Shown here: piece by piece, positions 1 to 9,610 of the stretch
Layout of the letters: each line of letters begins with the position of its first letter
How positions within the stretch are numbered: position 1 is the first letter of the stretch
DNA from: Cognatiyoonia koreensis
Lineage (GTDB): Bacteria; Pseudomonadota; Alphaproteobacteria; Rhodobacterales; Rhodobacteraceae
DNA length: 64,000 nucleotides
Direction of reading: 5' to 3'
Assembly (NCBI RefSeq): GCF_900109295.1
Contig: NZ_FOIZ01000001.1
Coordinates: 2,170,001-2,234,000, forward strand
Made by a program: the position numbers and the translations under genes
Notes under the pieces: model-generated
What the model saw: only the letters and a program-made list of their open reading frames with translations
Database searches by the model: none
What the model was told of the DNA's origin: nothing

Positions 1-465
1 CGCTTCGAGATTCGCGCGCACCAGCACGTACGGCGAAGGTTCGCCTGTTTGCGCATCGCGCACGACACGGATCGGATTGTCGGCACTGGCTGTCACCTTG
101 TCCCCAACGTTGGTTTCGAACACGAGCGCGTCGCCCTTCTTTTCGAAGTCCACTGCCACGAACGGCGCGTCATCGACGGTGATTCCCACCTTTTCGACCG
201 GGGTGACGAGGAAATAATCATCCCCGTCGCGGCGGATTATTGACGAAAACAGCTTTACCAACGCGGGACGCCCGATCGGCGTGCCCAGATAGAACCAGGT
301 CCCATCCCGCGCGATGCGCATATCGAGGTCGCCGCAAAACGGCGGATTCCATAGATGAACAGGGGGTAAGCCCTTTCCGGCCGCTGCTTGCGCCGAAGAT
401 GCGAGGCTTTCCGCCGAGGGTGTCACGATCTTTTGTCCGGTCATTGTTTTTGCCATTGGGGTCAT
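1..465 (-). CDS. DUF1285 family protein (3' end cut by window)
   Basis: The reading frame runs off the left edge, so only the N-terminal ~155 residues are visible. The stretch from about residue 30 ([18 protein letters not shown], then [20 protein letters not shown] and [16 protein letters not shown]) is characteristic of the DUF1285 family of small cytosolic proteins that commonly sit beside moxR in Rhodobacterales. No biochemical function is established for the family that I can name. Three in-frame ATG codons are possible (465, 456, 444); I give the longest, but the conserved part starts well downstream, so the start is uncertain. It is divergent from the MoxR operon across a gap of about 50 bases. 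Confidence 0.75.
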   Translation of the reverse strand, partial: MTPMAKTMTGQKIVTPSAESLASSAQAAAGKGLPPVHLWNPPFCGDLDMRIARDGTWFYLGTPIGRPALVKLFSSIIRRDGDDYFLVTPVEKVGITVDDAPFVAVDFEKKGDALVFETNVGDKVTASADNPIRVVRDAQTGEPSPYVLVRANLEA

Positions 466-515
466 TGGGATTATCTGGTGTTATAACCTTGATATAGTTC
501 AGTCGGAGTAATGTC

Positions 516-1520
516 ATGCCAGACCACACAGATCTTGTCGCGCAGATCGAAACCCTTGCGGGCAAGCTGGGTGAGGCGCGCACGAGCATTGCCAACCGTT
601 TTCTGGGGCAGGACCGCGTCGTTGACCTGACGCTGACCTCGCTGATCTGCGGCGGCCATGCGGTTTTGATCGGCCTGCCCGGCTTGGGCAAGACCCGGTT
701 GGTTGATACGCTGTCGACCGTCATGGGCCTGAAGGGCAACCGGATCCAGTTTACACCCGATCTGATGCCCGCCGATATTCTGGGGTCAGAGGTGCTTGAG
801 ACCTCGAACGACGGATCGCGTGCGTTTCGTTTTCTCGAAGGTCCGATTTTCTGCCAGTTGCTGATGGCCGACGAAATCAACCGCGCCAGCCCGCGTACCC
901 AGTCCGCGCTGTTGCAGGCGATGCAGGAAAAGGAAGTGACCATCGCAGGCGAACATCGCCCGCTAGGAGCCCCGTTCCACGTGCTTGCCACGCAGAACCC
1001 GATCGAACAGGAAGGCACGTATCCACTGCCAGAGGCGCAGTTGGACCGTTTCCTTGTCCAGATTGATGTCCCCTATCCTGACCGCGACACAGAGCGCGAT
1101 ATCCTGATTGCCACGACCGGTGCCGAGGAAGGCATGGCCACCGCCGTCTTTACTGCACAGGAACTGCTGGATGCGCAGATACTGTTGCGCCGCATGCCCG
1201 TCGGCGAGAATATCGTCGAGATGATCCTTGATCTTGTGCGCGCCTGTCGTCCCGGACCTGATGCCCCTGACACCGTCAATGGATCGGTCAGCTGGGGCCC
1301 CGGCCCGCGTGCCGCGCAGGCTTTGATGCTGACAGTGCGGGCGTCTGCCTTGCTTGACGGTCGCCTTGCCCCATCGGCCGAGGATGTCCGCAACATGGCC
1401 GCACCTGTCCTGAAGCACCGAATGGCCTTGTCGTTTGCAGCAAGGGCGCGCGGCGAAAGCCTTGATACGTTGATCGACACGTTGGCCGGTGACATTACAA
1501 AGGTCGCTGCCGCAGCATGA
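516..1520 (+). CDS. MoxR-family AAA+ ATPase
   Basis: A 334-residue AAA+ ATPase of the MoxR family, cytosolic, thought to act as a chaperone-like partner of von Willebrand A proteins. Visible motifs are Walker A GLPGLGKT (residues 53-60), Walker B LLMADE (115-120), sensor-1 Asn in ATQNPIEQEGTYPLPEAQLDRF-type sequence (about 158-179), the last being the family signature. It opens an operon in which the next gene starts 4 bases before its stop codon. The downstream DUF58, BatA/DUF4159 and membrane vWA-like genes are the standard companions of MoxR. Its substrate is unknown. Confidence 0.93.
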   Translation: MPDHTDLVAQIETLAGKLGEARTSIANRFLGQDRVVDLTLTSLICGGHAVLIGLPGLGKTRLVDTLSTVMGLKGNRIQFTPDLMPADILGSEVLETSNDGSRAFRFLEGPIFCQLLMADEINRASPRTQSALLQAMQEKEVTIAGEHRPLGAPFHVLATQNPIEQEGTYPLPEAQLDRFLVQIDVPYPDRDTERDILIATTGAEEGMATAVFTAQELLDAQILLRRMPVGENIVEMILDLVRACRPGPDAPDTVNGSVSWGPGPRAAQALMLTVRASALLDGRLAPSAEDVRNMAAPVLKHRMALSFAARARGESLDTLIDTLAGDITKVAAAA

Positions 1521-2389
1521 GCGCACCCCTCACCCTCCGCGCAGGGGCTGAAGCCCTTGCGGCCCCGTTTCCGGCATTGCTTGCAGAGGCCGAACATCTG
1601 GCGTCCACCGTTCTGTTGGGGGATCACGGGCGTCGTCGCGCGGGATTGGGGGATACCTTTTGGCAATACAGGCCCGCGCAGAACCATGACCACGCACGCA
1701 GCATCGACTGGCGTCGGTCCGCGCGGTCCGATCAGGCCTTTGTGCAGGATAAGGAATGGCAGATCGCGCAGTCGATCATCCTCTGGGTCGATCAGGCCGC
1801 ATCCATGCGCTTCAGTTCTGACAAGAACTTGCCCACCAAATCCCAACGCGCCCGCACCATTGCACTTGCCGCTTCAATCCTGCTGATCCGCGGCGGGGAA
1901 CGTGTCGGGCTGACCGGGATGCGTTTGCCGCCCAAGCGCGGCGAAATCCAGCTGAACCAGATGGCCGCAATCCTGTCCGAGGATTCAGAAACAGACTATG
2001 GCACGCCAGAGGCGCAAGGCATGTTGCCCCATAGTCGCGCATTTTTCGTCAGTGATTTTCTGGGCGACATCGCGCCCGTCGAGGCCGCATTGACCAAGGC
2101 TGCGGATCGCGGCGTGCATGGCGCGATTTTGCAGGTGCTTGATCCGCAGGAAGAAGCATTTCCGTTTGATGGCCGAACGATCTTTGAATCGATGACCGGT
2201 GCCGTTCGTCATGAAACGCTGAAGGCGGGCGATTTGCGCGCGCGCTATCTGGATCGGCTGGCAGAACGCAAGGATCGCCTGGACCAGTTGGCCCGCACAA
2301 CCGGTTGGCAATACATGACCCATCACACGGATGCGCCTGCAACGCAGGCCCTGTTGTGGCTTTATCATGCGCTGGACGGGCAAGCCTGA
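1517..2389 (+). CDS. DUF58 domain-containing protein
   Basis: A 290-residue protein of the DUF58 family, which has a von Willebrand A-like fold and pairs with MoxR ATPases. The family signature is seen as the HARSIDWR segment at residues 59-66, followed by a hydrophobic strand ending in VDQAASM (91-97), which resembles a degenerate MIDAS motif (DxSxS with Ala at the first Ser position). There is no transmembrane segment. The start codon overlaps the moxR stop by 4 bases and the stop TGA overlaps the ATG of the next gene, so translation is probably coupled. Confidence 0.9.
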   Translation: MSAPLTLRAGAEALAAPFPALLAEAEHLASTVLLGDHGRRRAGLGDTFWQYRPAQNHDHARSIDWRRSARSDQAFVQDKEWQIAQSIILWVDQAASMRFSSDKNLPTKSQRARTIALAASILLIRGGERVGLTGMRLPPKRGEIQLNQMAAILSEDSETDYGTPEAQGMLPHSRAFFVSDFLGDIAPVEAALTKAADRGVHGAILQVLDPQEEAFPFDGRTIFESMTGAVRHETLKAGDLRARYLDRLAERKDRLDQLARTTGWQYMTHHTDAPATQALLWLYHALDGQA

Positions 2390-5154
2390 TGTGGTCGATT
2401 GGTCCCATCGGATTTGCAGCGCCATGGTTGCTGCTGGGTCTTATTTCCCTGCCGATCCTTTGGATCTTGCTGCGTGCCGTACCGCCTGCCCCGATCAAGC
2501 GACGTTTTCCGGGTGTCGCCCTACTTTTGGGCCTGCAGGACGATGAAAGCCAGTCGGATCGCACCCCGTGGTGGCTGTTGCTGCTTCGGCTGCTTGCGAT
2601 TGCGGCCGTCATCATCGGGTTTGCCGGTCCGGTTCTGAACCCGCAAACCCGCACCGCAGGCAACGGCCCCTTGCTGATTGTCGCGGATGGTACCTGGGCC
2701 GATGCCCGCGATTGGGGGACCCGGTCAGATCGCATGGAATTGATGCTGGACGAGGCGACCCGCGACGGGCGCACCGCAGCAGTCGTCACCCTGACTGATT
2801 TGCCGGAAGCACTTGTTTTCCAATCCGCCGATGCTGTTGCCCAGACCTTGCCGAATGTGCAGCCAAACGCGTGGGAGCCGAACGGCGACGACGTGCTGGC
2901 TTGGCTGGAGACTGTCACGGGCCCGTTTGACACCTATTGGCTGTCTGATGGCCTTGCCCGTGACGCTCGCGATCCGATCCTGACTGCGCTTGAAGGTTTC
3001 GGGTCGGTGACGGTGTTTCAGACCCCACGTCAGACATTCGGCTTGCGCCCTGCGTTCTATGAAGAAGGCGAGATCATCTTATCAGCGACGCGCACACCTG
3101 TCGGCAGTGCCTTTGACGTGCCCGTGAACGCGATCGGGCTTGATCCGAACGGGGTTGAGCGGCAGTTGGCCAGTGTGACCCTGACCTTTGCTGCTGGTGA
3201 TGCTGTCGCTGAAACCGCGCTTGTCCTGCCCCCGGAGCTGCGCAATCGCGTGACCCGTTTTGAAATTGCTGGCGGTCGGTCCGCCGCGACGGTGACCTTG
3301 GCTGACGATGGACTGAAGCGGCGCGAAGTCGCGTTGATTTCCGGCGCGGGTGATCGCGAAGGGCTCGATCTGCTTGATCCGCTATACTACCTGCGCGAGG
3401 CGCTGGAGCCGACAGCAGATATGATTAACGGCACGATGGAGGATATCCTTCTTGCCAATCCCGATGTCATCGTACTGGCCGATGTCGCCAGTCTTGCAGG
3501 TACAGAAGAGGCCGACTTGCTTGGCTGGGTTGAAAACGGCGGGTTGCTGTTGCGCTTTGCCGGTCCTCGGCTGGCGGCCAGCGATGTGGGTCGGGCGAGC
3601 GAAGACCCCTTGCTGCCCGTGCGTTTGCGTGATGGTGGTCGAACGGTTGGCGGCGCGATGAGTTGGGGTGAACCCAAGTCGCTGGCCCCCTTCGTTGAAG
3701 GGTCACCCTTTTTCGGCCTGACACCGCCCGATGATGTCACCGTTTCATCGCAGGTCATGGCGCAACCCGATCCGACGCTTGCCGACCGCGTCATCGCGCA
3801 GCTTGCCGACGGCACACCACTGGTGACCCGCAAGAATGTCGGTGAAGGTCAGGTGGTTCTTGTCCATGTGACCGCCAATGCCGAATGGTCCACCCTGCCC
3901 TTGTCAGGTCTGTTCGTGCAGATGTTGGAGCGGATGGCCGTTTCCACCCGCCCTTCGACACCCGATGCGGAAACGCTGGAAGGCACGACATGGTTGCCGG
4001 AGGATGTGCTGAACGCGTTCGGACAGCTTGAGGATGGCGCGACCTTGCCCGGTGTCGCTGGTGAATTGCTTGCCGCACCCGTGCCCAGCGCCGACTTGCC
4101 ACCCGGCCTTTATGCAGGCCCTGACCAGAGGATTGCCGTGAACGTCATGCAGCCAGAGTCAACCCTTGCGACGGCCCAATGGCCCGCACGCATTGCCGTG
4201 GAAGGCATGGAGATCGTGCGCGAGACGGCCTTGAAAGGCTGGCTTTTGGCGGCAGCGCTTGCGCTTTTGATGGTTGATATCATTGCATCCCTTGCTGTTG
4301 GTGGACGGCTGCGCGGCCCGCGAGCCGATGTCGCTGCTGCCATCATGCTGGGTGTTGCCATGTTTGGCGTCCCTGCGCCGGTCGCCGCGCAAGAGAACGA
4401 TGAATTTGCCATTGCCGCCACGGCGAATGTTGTTCTGGGCTATGTCGTCACCGGTGACGAAGACACGGACAGCATTTCAGAGGCTGGCTTGCGTGGCCTT
4501 GGCATGACCTTGAACCGTCGCACTTCAATCGAACCCGCCGCACCGATGGGTATTGATCTTGAACGCGACGAGCTTGCTTTCTTTCCGTTTCTTTACTGGC
4601 CTGTCACCGCTGATCAATCGCTGCCAAGCCGTGAGGCCTATGCCAAGTTGAACCGCTATTTGCGCGCGGGCGGGATGATTTTGTTCGACACCCAAGACGC
4701 GGATACTGCGCGTTTTGGCTCCAGCTCTCCTGAGGGGCGCAAGCTGCAGGCGATTGCGCGTTCGCTGGATATTCCCGCCATTGAACCGATCCCGGAAGAT
4801 CATGTTCTGACGCGCACCTTCTATCTGCTGCAGGACTTTCCCGGCCGCTATAACAGTCGCGATATCTGGGTCGAAGCCGCCCCGGCTGACGCCGAACTTG
4901 TCGAGGGCATGCCGTTTCGCAATTTGAACGACGGTGTGACCCCTGTTGTGATCGGCGGCAATGATTGGGCGCGCGCCTGGGCTGTCGATCAGTATGGCGA
5001 TCGCATGTTTCCTGTCGGGCGCGGTCAGGCCGGTGAACGTCAGCGCGAAATCGCCCTTCGTTTCGGTGTGAACCTGATCATGCATGTGCTGACAGGCAAC
5101 TACAAATCCGATCAGGTGCACGTTCCCGATCTGCTGGAAAGGTTGGGACAGTGA
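2389..5154 (+). CDS. BatA-type / DUF4159 domain membrane protein
   Basis: A 921-residue protein. The first ~90 residues carry the two hydrophobic segments of the 'aerotolerance regulator N-terminal' (BatA) region (WSIGPIGFAAPWLLLG and a second helix around residues 60-80). A central stretch with a glutamine-amidotransferase-like fold follows, then a hydrophobic helix near residues 630-650, and the C-terminal ~210 residues (from NVVLGYVVTGDEDTDS) match the DUF4159 family. The start at 2389 is chosen because it overlaps the DUF58 stop as TGATG; a longer frame from 2305 would lie inside the upstream gene. Its role is unknown beyond association with MoxR/DUF58. Confidence 0.87.
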   Translation: MWSIGPIGFAAPWLLLGLISLPILWILLRAVPPAPIKRRFPGVALLLGLQDDESQSDRTPWWLLLLRLLAIAAVIIGFAGPVLNPQTRTAGNGPLLIVADGTWADARDWGTRSDRMELMLDEATRDGRTAAVVTLTDLPEALVFQSADAVAQTLPNVQPNAWEPNGDDVLAWLETVTGPFDTYWLSDGLARDARDPILTALEGFGSVTVFQTPRQTFGLRPAFYEEGEIILSATRTPVGSAFDVPVNAIGLDPNGVERQLASVTLTFAAGDAVAETALVLPPELRNRVTRFEIAGGRSAATVTLADDGLKRREVALISGAGDREGLDLLDPLYYLREALEPTADMINGTMEDILLANPDVIVLADVASLAGTEEADLLGWVENGGLLLRFAGPRLAASDVGRASEDPLLPVRLRDGGRTVGGAMSWGEPKSLAPFVEGSPFFGLTPPDDVTVSSQVMAQPDPTLADRVIAQLADGTPLVTRKNVGEGQVVLVHVTANAEWSTLPLSGLFVQMLERMAVSTRPSTPDAETLEGTTWLPEDVLNAFGQLEDGATLPGVAGELLAAPVPSADLPPGLYAGPDQRIAVNVMQPESTLATAQWPARIAVEGMEIVRETALKGWLLAAALALLMVDIIASLAVGGRLRGPRADVAAAIMLGVAMFGVPAPVAAQENDEFAIAATANVVLGYVVTGDEDTDSISEAGLRGLGMTLNRRTSIEPAAPMGIDLERDELAFFPFLYWPVTADQSLPSREAYAKLNRYLRAGGMILFDTQDADTARFGSSSPEGRKLQAIARSLDIPAIEPIPEDHVLTRTFYLLQDFPGRYNSRDIWVEAAPADAELVEGMPFRNLNDGVTPVVIGGNDWARAWAVDQYGDRMFPVGRGQAGERQREIALRFGVNLIMHVLTGNYKSDQVHVPDLLERLGQ

Positions 5155-7223
5155 CCGGCACCCTTGTTTTTGACCCACTTCTGCCGCTTGTCGTGATCTA
5201 TGGTCTTGCGGCGCTTGCCGTGCTTGGGCTGGGCATCGCCATTTACCGCCGCCTTGGTGGCTGGTGGTTGCGCGGTCTGGCTGGTCTGGCCCTGCTTGCC
5301 GCCCTTGCCAATCCTGCGATCCAGCAGGAAGACCGTGATCCGTTGTCCGATATCGTCATGTTGGTCGTCGATGAAAGCGCAAGCCAGCGCATCGCAGATC
5401 GCCCCGCGCAGACGCAAGCAGCGATTGCCAATGTCGAAGCCGAGGTCGCGCGGCTTGAGAATACCGAACTGCGGGTTGTGCGCGTCGGGGATGGTGAAGG
5501 CGATGCCGGCACTGCGCTGATGTCCGGGCTGGCGGAGGCATTGGCAGAGGAGCCGCAGGGCCGCGTTGCGGGGATCATCCTGCTTACCGACGGGCGCCTG
5601 CACGATATCGAACGTGCGCCGGGTCTGCCTGCCCCGATCCATGCGCTTTTGACCGGCGAGGACACAGACTGGGATCGCCGACTGGTTATCTCCAACGCCC
5701 CTGCGTTTGCCATTCTCGGTGAACCGGTCAGTCTGACCTTGCGGGTTGAGGATCAGGGTGCCGCACCCGGTGAAGATGCGTTCGTTCCACTGCAAATCAG
5801 TATCGACGGGGATGCACCGCTTGATTTTCAGGTGCCTCTGAATGAAGACATCGAATTGCCGATTGATCTGCCGCATGGCGGGATGAACGTGCTGCAGTTC
5901 GAAACACCTTTTGTCGAAGGGGAACTGACCGAACGCAATAACGCTGCTGTCGTGCAGATCAACGGCGTGCGTGATCGCTTGCGTGTCTTGTTGGTGTCTG
6001 GTGAACCCCATGCGGGAGAGCGCACATGGCGCAACCTGTTGAAAGCGGATGCCGCTGTCGATCTTGTCCATTTTACAATTCTGCGCCCGCCTGAAAAGCA
6101 GGACGGCGTTCCCGTAAACGAACTGTCGCTGATCGCCTTTCCTACGCGCGAGTTGTTTCTGGAAAAGATCGACGATTTCGATCTGATCATCTTTGACCGC
6201 TATCGCCGACGCGGGATCTTGCCGTCACAATACCTTGAAAACATCACCAATTACGTGAACAACGGCGGTGCCGTCCTTGTGTCTTCTGGCCCTGAATACG
6301 GCAGCGCGGAAAGTATCTATCGCTCGCCCTTGGGTGCGATCCTGCCGGGCGCACCGACCGCGCGTGTCTTCGAGGACGGTTACGTGCCGCAGATCACCGA
6401 TATCGGTGAGCGCCATCCGGTCACAGAAGGTCTGGCTGCATTTTCACCGGCACCAGACTCGGGCGACGGGCCCGGCTGGGGGCGCTGGTTCCGACTTGTC
6501 GATGTTATCGTTCCGGACACTGCAACTGTCGTGATGTCGGATGAAGAAGAGCGCCCGCTTCTGGCCCTTGAACGGATTGGCGACGGCCGGGTTGCGTTGA
6601 TTGCATCTGATCAAAGCTGGCTTTGGGATCGCGGATATGAGGGTGGCGGCCCGCAGCAGGAATTACTGCGCCGTCTGGCCCATTGGATGATGAAAGAACC
6701 GGACCTTGAGGAAGAGGCACTGTTTGCCAACCCGAATGGCCAGACGATGCAGATCGTCCGGCGCACCATTTCGGAAAGCATCGGTGATGTGACGGTGACC
6801 CATCCGGATGGGACCGAAACAGTCCTGTCATTGGAAGAGACAAGCCCCGGTCGTTTCGCGACCACATGGAACGCGCCGGAGATCGGGCTTTATCGCCTGA
6901 AGGAAGGCGATCTGGAAAGCGTCATCGCACTTGGGCCATCAGCACCACGCGAATTTGAACAAACCATCGCGACAGGTGACATCCTTGAACCGCTTGTCGC
7001 GAGCACGCGTGGCGGGATTTATTCCATGTCTTCCGGCGATGTCGACATTCGCGAAGTGCGCGAGGGACGCCCCGCCGCTGGCCGTGGCTGGATCGGCGTG
7101 ACACCGCGCGGGGCCTATCAGACGGCCGACATCAGCATCACGTCGCTTTTGCCTGCATGGGTCTGGTTGCTGTTGGCCGCTTTGCTGAGCGTCTTTGCAT
7201 GGGTGCGCGAAGGACGGCGATAG
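5151..7223 (+). CDS. Membrane protein with vWA/GATase-1-like domain, last gene of MoxR operon
   Basis: A 690-residue protein with two N-terminal hydrophobic helices (about residues 7-27 and 36-50), a long extracytoplasmic-type region, and a C-terminal helix (LPAWVWLLLAALLSVFAWV) followed by a basic tail. After the first helices there is a vWA-like strand IVMLVVDESASQRIA in which the MIDAS order DxSxS is recognisable (DESAS). The middle region (LIIFDRYRRRGILPSQYLENI and following) looks like the glutamine-amidotransferase-like domain common in this operon. It starts with GTG overlapping the preceding stop by 4 bases. Biochemical function is unknown. Confidence 0.87.
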   Translation: MTGTLVFDPLLPLVVIYGLAALAVLGLGIAIYRRLGGWWLRGLAGLALLAALANPAIQQEDRDPLSDIVMLVVDESASQRIADRPAQTQAAIANVEAEVARLENTELRVVRVGDGEGDAGTALMSGLAEALAEEPQGRVAGIILLTDGRLHDIERAPGLPAPIHALLTGEDTDWDRRLVISNAPAFAILGEPVSLTLRVEDQGAAPGEDAFVPLQISIDGDAPLDFQVPLNEDIELPIDLPHGGMNVLQFETPFVEGELTERNNAAVVQINGVRDRLRVLLVSGEPHAGERTWRNLLKADAAVDLVHFTILRPPEKQDGVPVNELSLIAFPTRELFLEKIDDFDLIIFDRYRRRGILPSQYLENITNYVNNGGAVLVSSGPEYGSAESIYRSPLGAILPGAPTARVFEDGYVPQITDIGERHPVTEGLAAFSPAPDSGDGPGWGRWFRLVDVIVPDTATVVMSDEEERPLLALERIGDGRVALIASDQSWLWDRGYEGGGPQQELLRRLAHWMMKEPDLEEEALFANPNGQTMQIVRRTISESIGDVTVTHPDGTETVLSLEETSPGRFATTWNAPEIGLYRLKEGDLESVIALGPSAPREFEQTIATGDILEPLVASTRGGIYSMSSGDVDIREVREGRPAAGRGWIGVTPRGAYQTADISITSLLPAWVWLLLAALLSVFAWVREGRR

Positions 7224-7229
7224 CGCGGC

Positions 7230-7859
7230 CTATCGTGCAGACAGTGCCGTCACAATCCAATCGGCAAACTGCGTAAAGAGCTGGTTTGAGGCGACATCGA
7301 ATGCGGCGACAAGATCGGGCGTGTCCAGCGTTGGGGATACAGCAGACGCCTTGAACGTCCGGCTTGCGACAATGCTGGCATCACGTTCGCGCACAAGGCG
7401 CACGATCATGCGTTGCTGGATCACGGCAGTTTCACCATCTGCCCCGACCTCTGCATGGAAATCGAGAAGTTCCGTCACCACTGCATAATCGCCGCTGAGG
7501 CCAAGTGGTTTGCGCCCGACATAGCGCACTGCCGATGTTGCTTCGACGGCCCGCAGCATCAGGTTCTGTACCATGACGGGGGTCGCGTCGCTCCACCTGA
7601 CTTCGGGCAGATACTGGGCTTGCAGGGCGTTCGGACGGATCATGATCCGATCGGTTTCAAGTGTCCCGCTGCTGGTTGGCAGTTCGACGATCACATCGAG
7701 TGGCAGCGTTCTGCCCTGACGTGGTGTGATATCGACCGGACTGCGTAATTCGTAGACTTCGAGCGGGGTCGAGGCGTCCGTGAGTGCGGAGATTGCCGCA
7801 CAGCCGCTGAGAGCCGCTGCGGCAAACATGACTGCGAGGAAGCGGGCGAGCGATGTCAT
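7230..7859 (-). CDS. ABC-type transport auxiliary lipoprotein (PqiC/DUF330-like)
   Basis: A 209-residue lipoprotein. The N-terminus is a signal peptide with a lipobox LSGC, giving the acylated cysteine at residue 20. The rest resembles the ABC-type transport auxiliary lipoprotein family (PF03886), proteins that anchor MCE complexes in the outer-membrane inner leaflet. The start is taken at MTSLARF rather than 13 codons upstream because the signal peptide begins there and the upstream region overlaps the mlaD 3' end. It is the last gene of the mlaE-mlaF-mlaD operon and probably acts as the periplasmic receiving component of lipid transport. Confidence 0.83.
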   Translation of the reverse strand: MTSLARFLAVMFAAAALSGCAAISALTDASTPLEVYELRSPVDITPRQGRTLPLDVIVELPTSSGTLETDRIMIRPNALQAQYLPEVRWSDATPVMVQNLMLRAVEATSAVRYVGRKPLGLSGDYAVVTELLDFHAEVGADGETAVIQQRMIVRLVRERDASIVASRTFKASAVSPTLDTPDLVAAFDVASNQLFTQFADWIVTALSAR

Positions 7860-7866
7860 GACAGCC

Positions 7867-9606
7867 TCATCGTCTGAATTCCGGCGTTTCGCGATCAAGC
7901 AGGAACCGTGCCGGATCCCGTTCGATCTGTGTTGTGAGACGGTCGAGGTTTGCGATCAACGTCCGTGTTTCCTGTGCCAGCCGAGTGTAGAGGGGCAGCG
8001 CAGAATTTGTAAAGTCGGCCACCGCTGGTCCGGAGGCTGCCGTCACCTCGCGCAGTTGGCGGAACGTGACAGATGCAGACCGGCTTGCGGCGCGCAAGTC
8101 TGCAGTGATTTCGGGTATGTCTTCCGACACCTCGCCGATAGCTTCGTTGAGTGAGGCGAGCGTCGTTTCGAGCCCGCCGATAATTCCATTGAGGTCTTCA
8201 TTGATGACTTTCTCGGCCCCGGTAAATGCCCCTTCGGCGGCGGCAAGCGCCCGATCACCTGTTTCGAGCGCGCCGTTGATCGCTGCCAGCGTTTCGTTTG
8301 CGTTGGCAAAAGCGATGCTTGCTTCATCCAGTGCGACCTTTCCGCTTTCGAGGATTGCGTCGATGTTTTCGCTTGATGAGGACAGGTTTTCGCCAACGTC
8401 GGCAATCACTGCGGATGCGGATTCTGTCGCGCTGCGGATATCAGCCACGATGGCAGGCAGATCGGTGTTGGCAGCCTCGGCAATTGAACTGATTGCTGCA
8501 TTTGCTTCAGCGACCATTACCCGCGTTTCAGCGATGAGTGGTGTGCCTTCGTCCTGGATCAAGCCAGTGAACTGATCCGCCGCGGTGGTGACAGAGAGTG
8601 CTGTCGCATCGAGCTGCAGCATAAGCGCATCGACGGACGCGAGTGTTTCCTCTGCCTGTTGCAGGCGCGCTGTCGCGGTTGTGCCTGTCGTGTCGAGCGT
8701 TGCGATTACCTGTTGCGCGCTTTCGCCGATATCGGAGGCCTGTGTGCGCAGTTCTGCCAGCGTATCGCGCATGTCCTGTGTCATGGCGACGAGATCGCCG
8801 GTGATGTATTCGTCGCTGCTGGCAATCACCCCACGTGCATCCGCCAGCGTTTCGGAACCTTCCGTCAGCACCGATTTGGCCTGTTCGGACAATTCGCCAA
8901 TTGACACCACGGCTGCATCGGCGTTTTCAAGCACGCCTGCCAGATCGTCGGTGAGCGCGCCGAGTGTCGCGTTGAACTGTCCGATTTCATCTGCAAAATC
9001 CGTGATCGTGGAGGTTACGGATGAGAAATCATCCAAAGTCTTGGCGAAGTCTTCCGACGCGCCTTCGACGTTCACGAGAATCCGGTCAAGCCGCCCCTGA
9101 TTTTCGCCGCCAAGGAGGTCACCTACCTCTTGCACGACTAGCAGCATTTCTTCGAGAAGTTGGGGTGCGTCCTCTGACAGGGATTGCAGCGTAGAGCGGC
9201 CTGCGGTGATTGTCGGGACTGCGCCATCCTCTGGTTGCTCGATCAGTTCGCCCTCTGGCGTTCCCGGACCGATGCTGACAAAGGAGACACCTGTGACGCC
9301 CTGCGCTTCGATGGTGGCGATGCTGTCTGTGCGCACCGGCGTATTGGCGGCCACTTCGACCCTGACTGCGATTGTGCCGTCCCGTTCAGGGGATAATTTC
9401 ACTTCTACAACCTGCCCGACGGGCAATCCGCTGAACCGCACGTCGGACGCGTTTCCAAGGCCCGAGACGGAAGTGAAGTTGATATCGTAATAGGCGAATT
9501 GGCGATCAAGCTCCACGCTCGCGAACCAAAGAAAGAATGCCAGGATTCCGGCAAAGCCGGCCAGTGTGAATGCACCGATCAGCACATAGTTCGCTTTGGT
9601 TTCCAC
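7867..9606 (-). CDS. mlaD: MCE family lipid-binding protein (MlaD-like, long form)
   Basis: A 579-residue protein with one N-terminal transmembrane helix (about residues 7-29, YVLIGAFTLAGFAGILAF) followed by one MCE domain (about 40-120), then a very long, Ala/Ser/Thr-rich helical region with heptad character to about residue 560. E. coli MlaD is only about 180 residues, so this is the long Mce-type form that could span much of the periplasm. The start is a GTG at 9606 with an upstream GGAAAGGA ribosome site, five bases after the mlaF stop; an ATG 26 codons further upstream lies inside mlaF. It is predicted to be the substrate-binding component. Confidence 0.88.
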   Translation of the reverse strand: METKANYVLIGAFTLAGFAGILAFFLWFASVELDRQFAYYDINFTSVSGLGNASDVRFSGLPVGQVVEVKLSPERDGTIAVRVEVAANTPVRTDSIATIEAQGVTGVSFVSIGPGTPEGELIEQPEDGAVPTITAGRSTLQSLSEDAPQLLEEMLLVVQEVGDLLGGENQGRLDRILVNVEGASEDFAKTLDDFSSVTSTITDFADEIGQFNATLGALTDDLAGVLENADAAVVSIGELSEQAKSVLTEGSETLADARGVIASSDEYITGDLVAMTQDMRDTLAELRTQASDIGESAQQVIATLDTTGTTATARLQQAEETLASVDALMLQLDATALSVTTAADQFTGLIQDEGTPLIAETRVMVAEANAAISSIAEAANTDLPAIVADIRSATESASAVIADVGENLSSSSENIDAILESGKVALDEASIAFANANETLAAINGALETGDRALAAAEGAFTGAEKVINEDLNGIIGGLETTLASLNEAIGEVSEDIPEITADLRAASRSASVTFRQLREVTAASGPAVADFTNSALPLYTRLAQETRTLIANLDRLTTQIERDPARFLLDRETPEFRR

Positions 9607-9610
9607 TGCG

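Noticed and set aside
218..1018. Minus-strand frame of 266 codons spanning the DUF1285/MoxR gap.
   Set aside because: It is in a different frame from DUF1285 and antisense to the MoxR Walker region.
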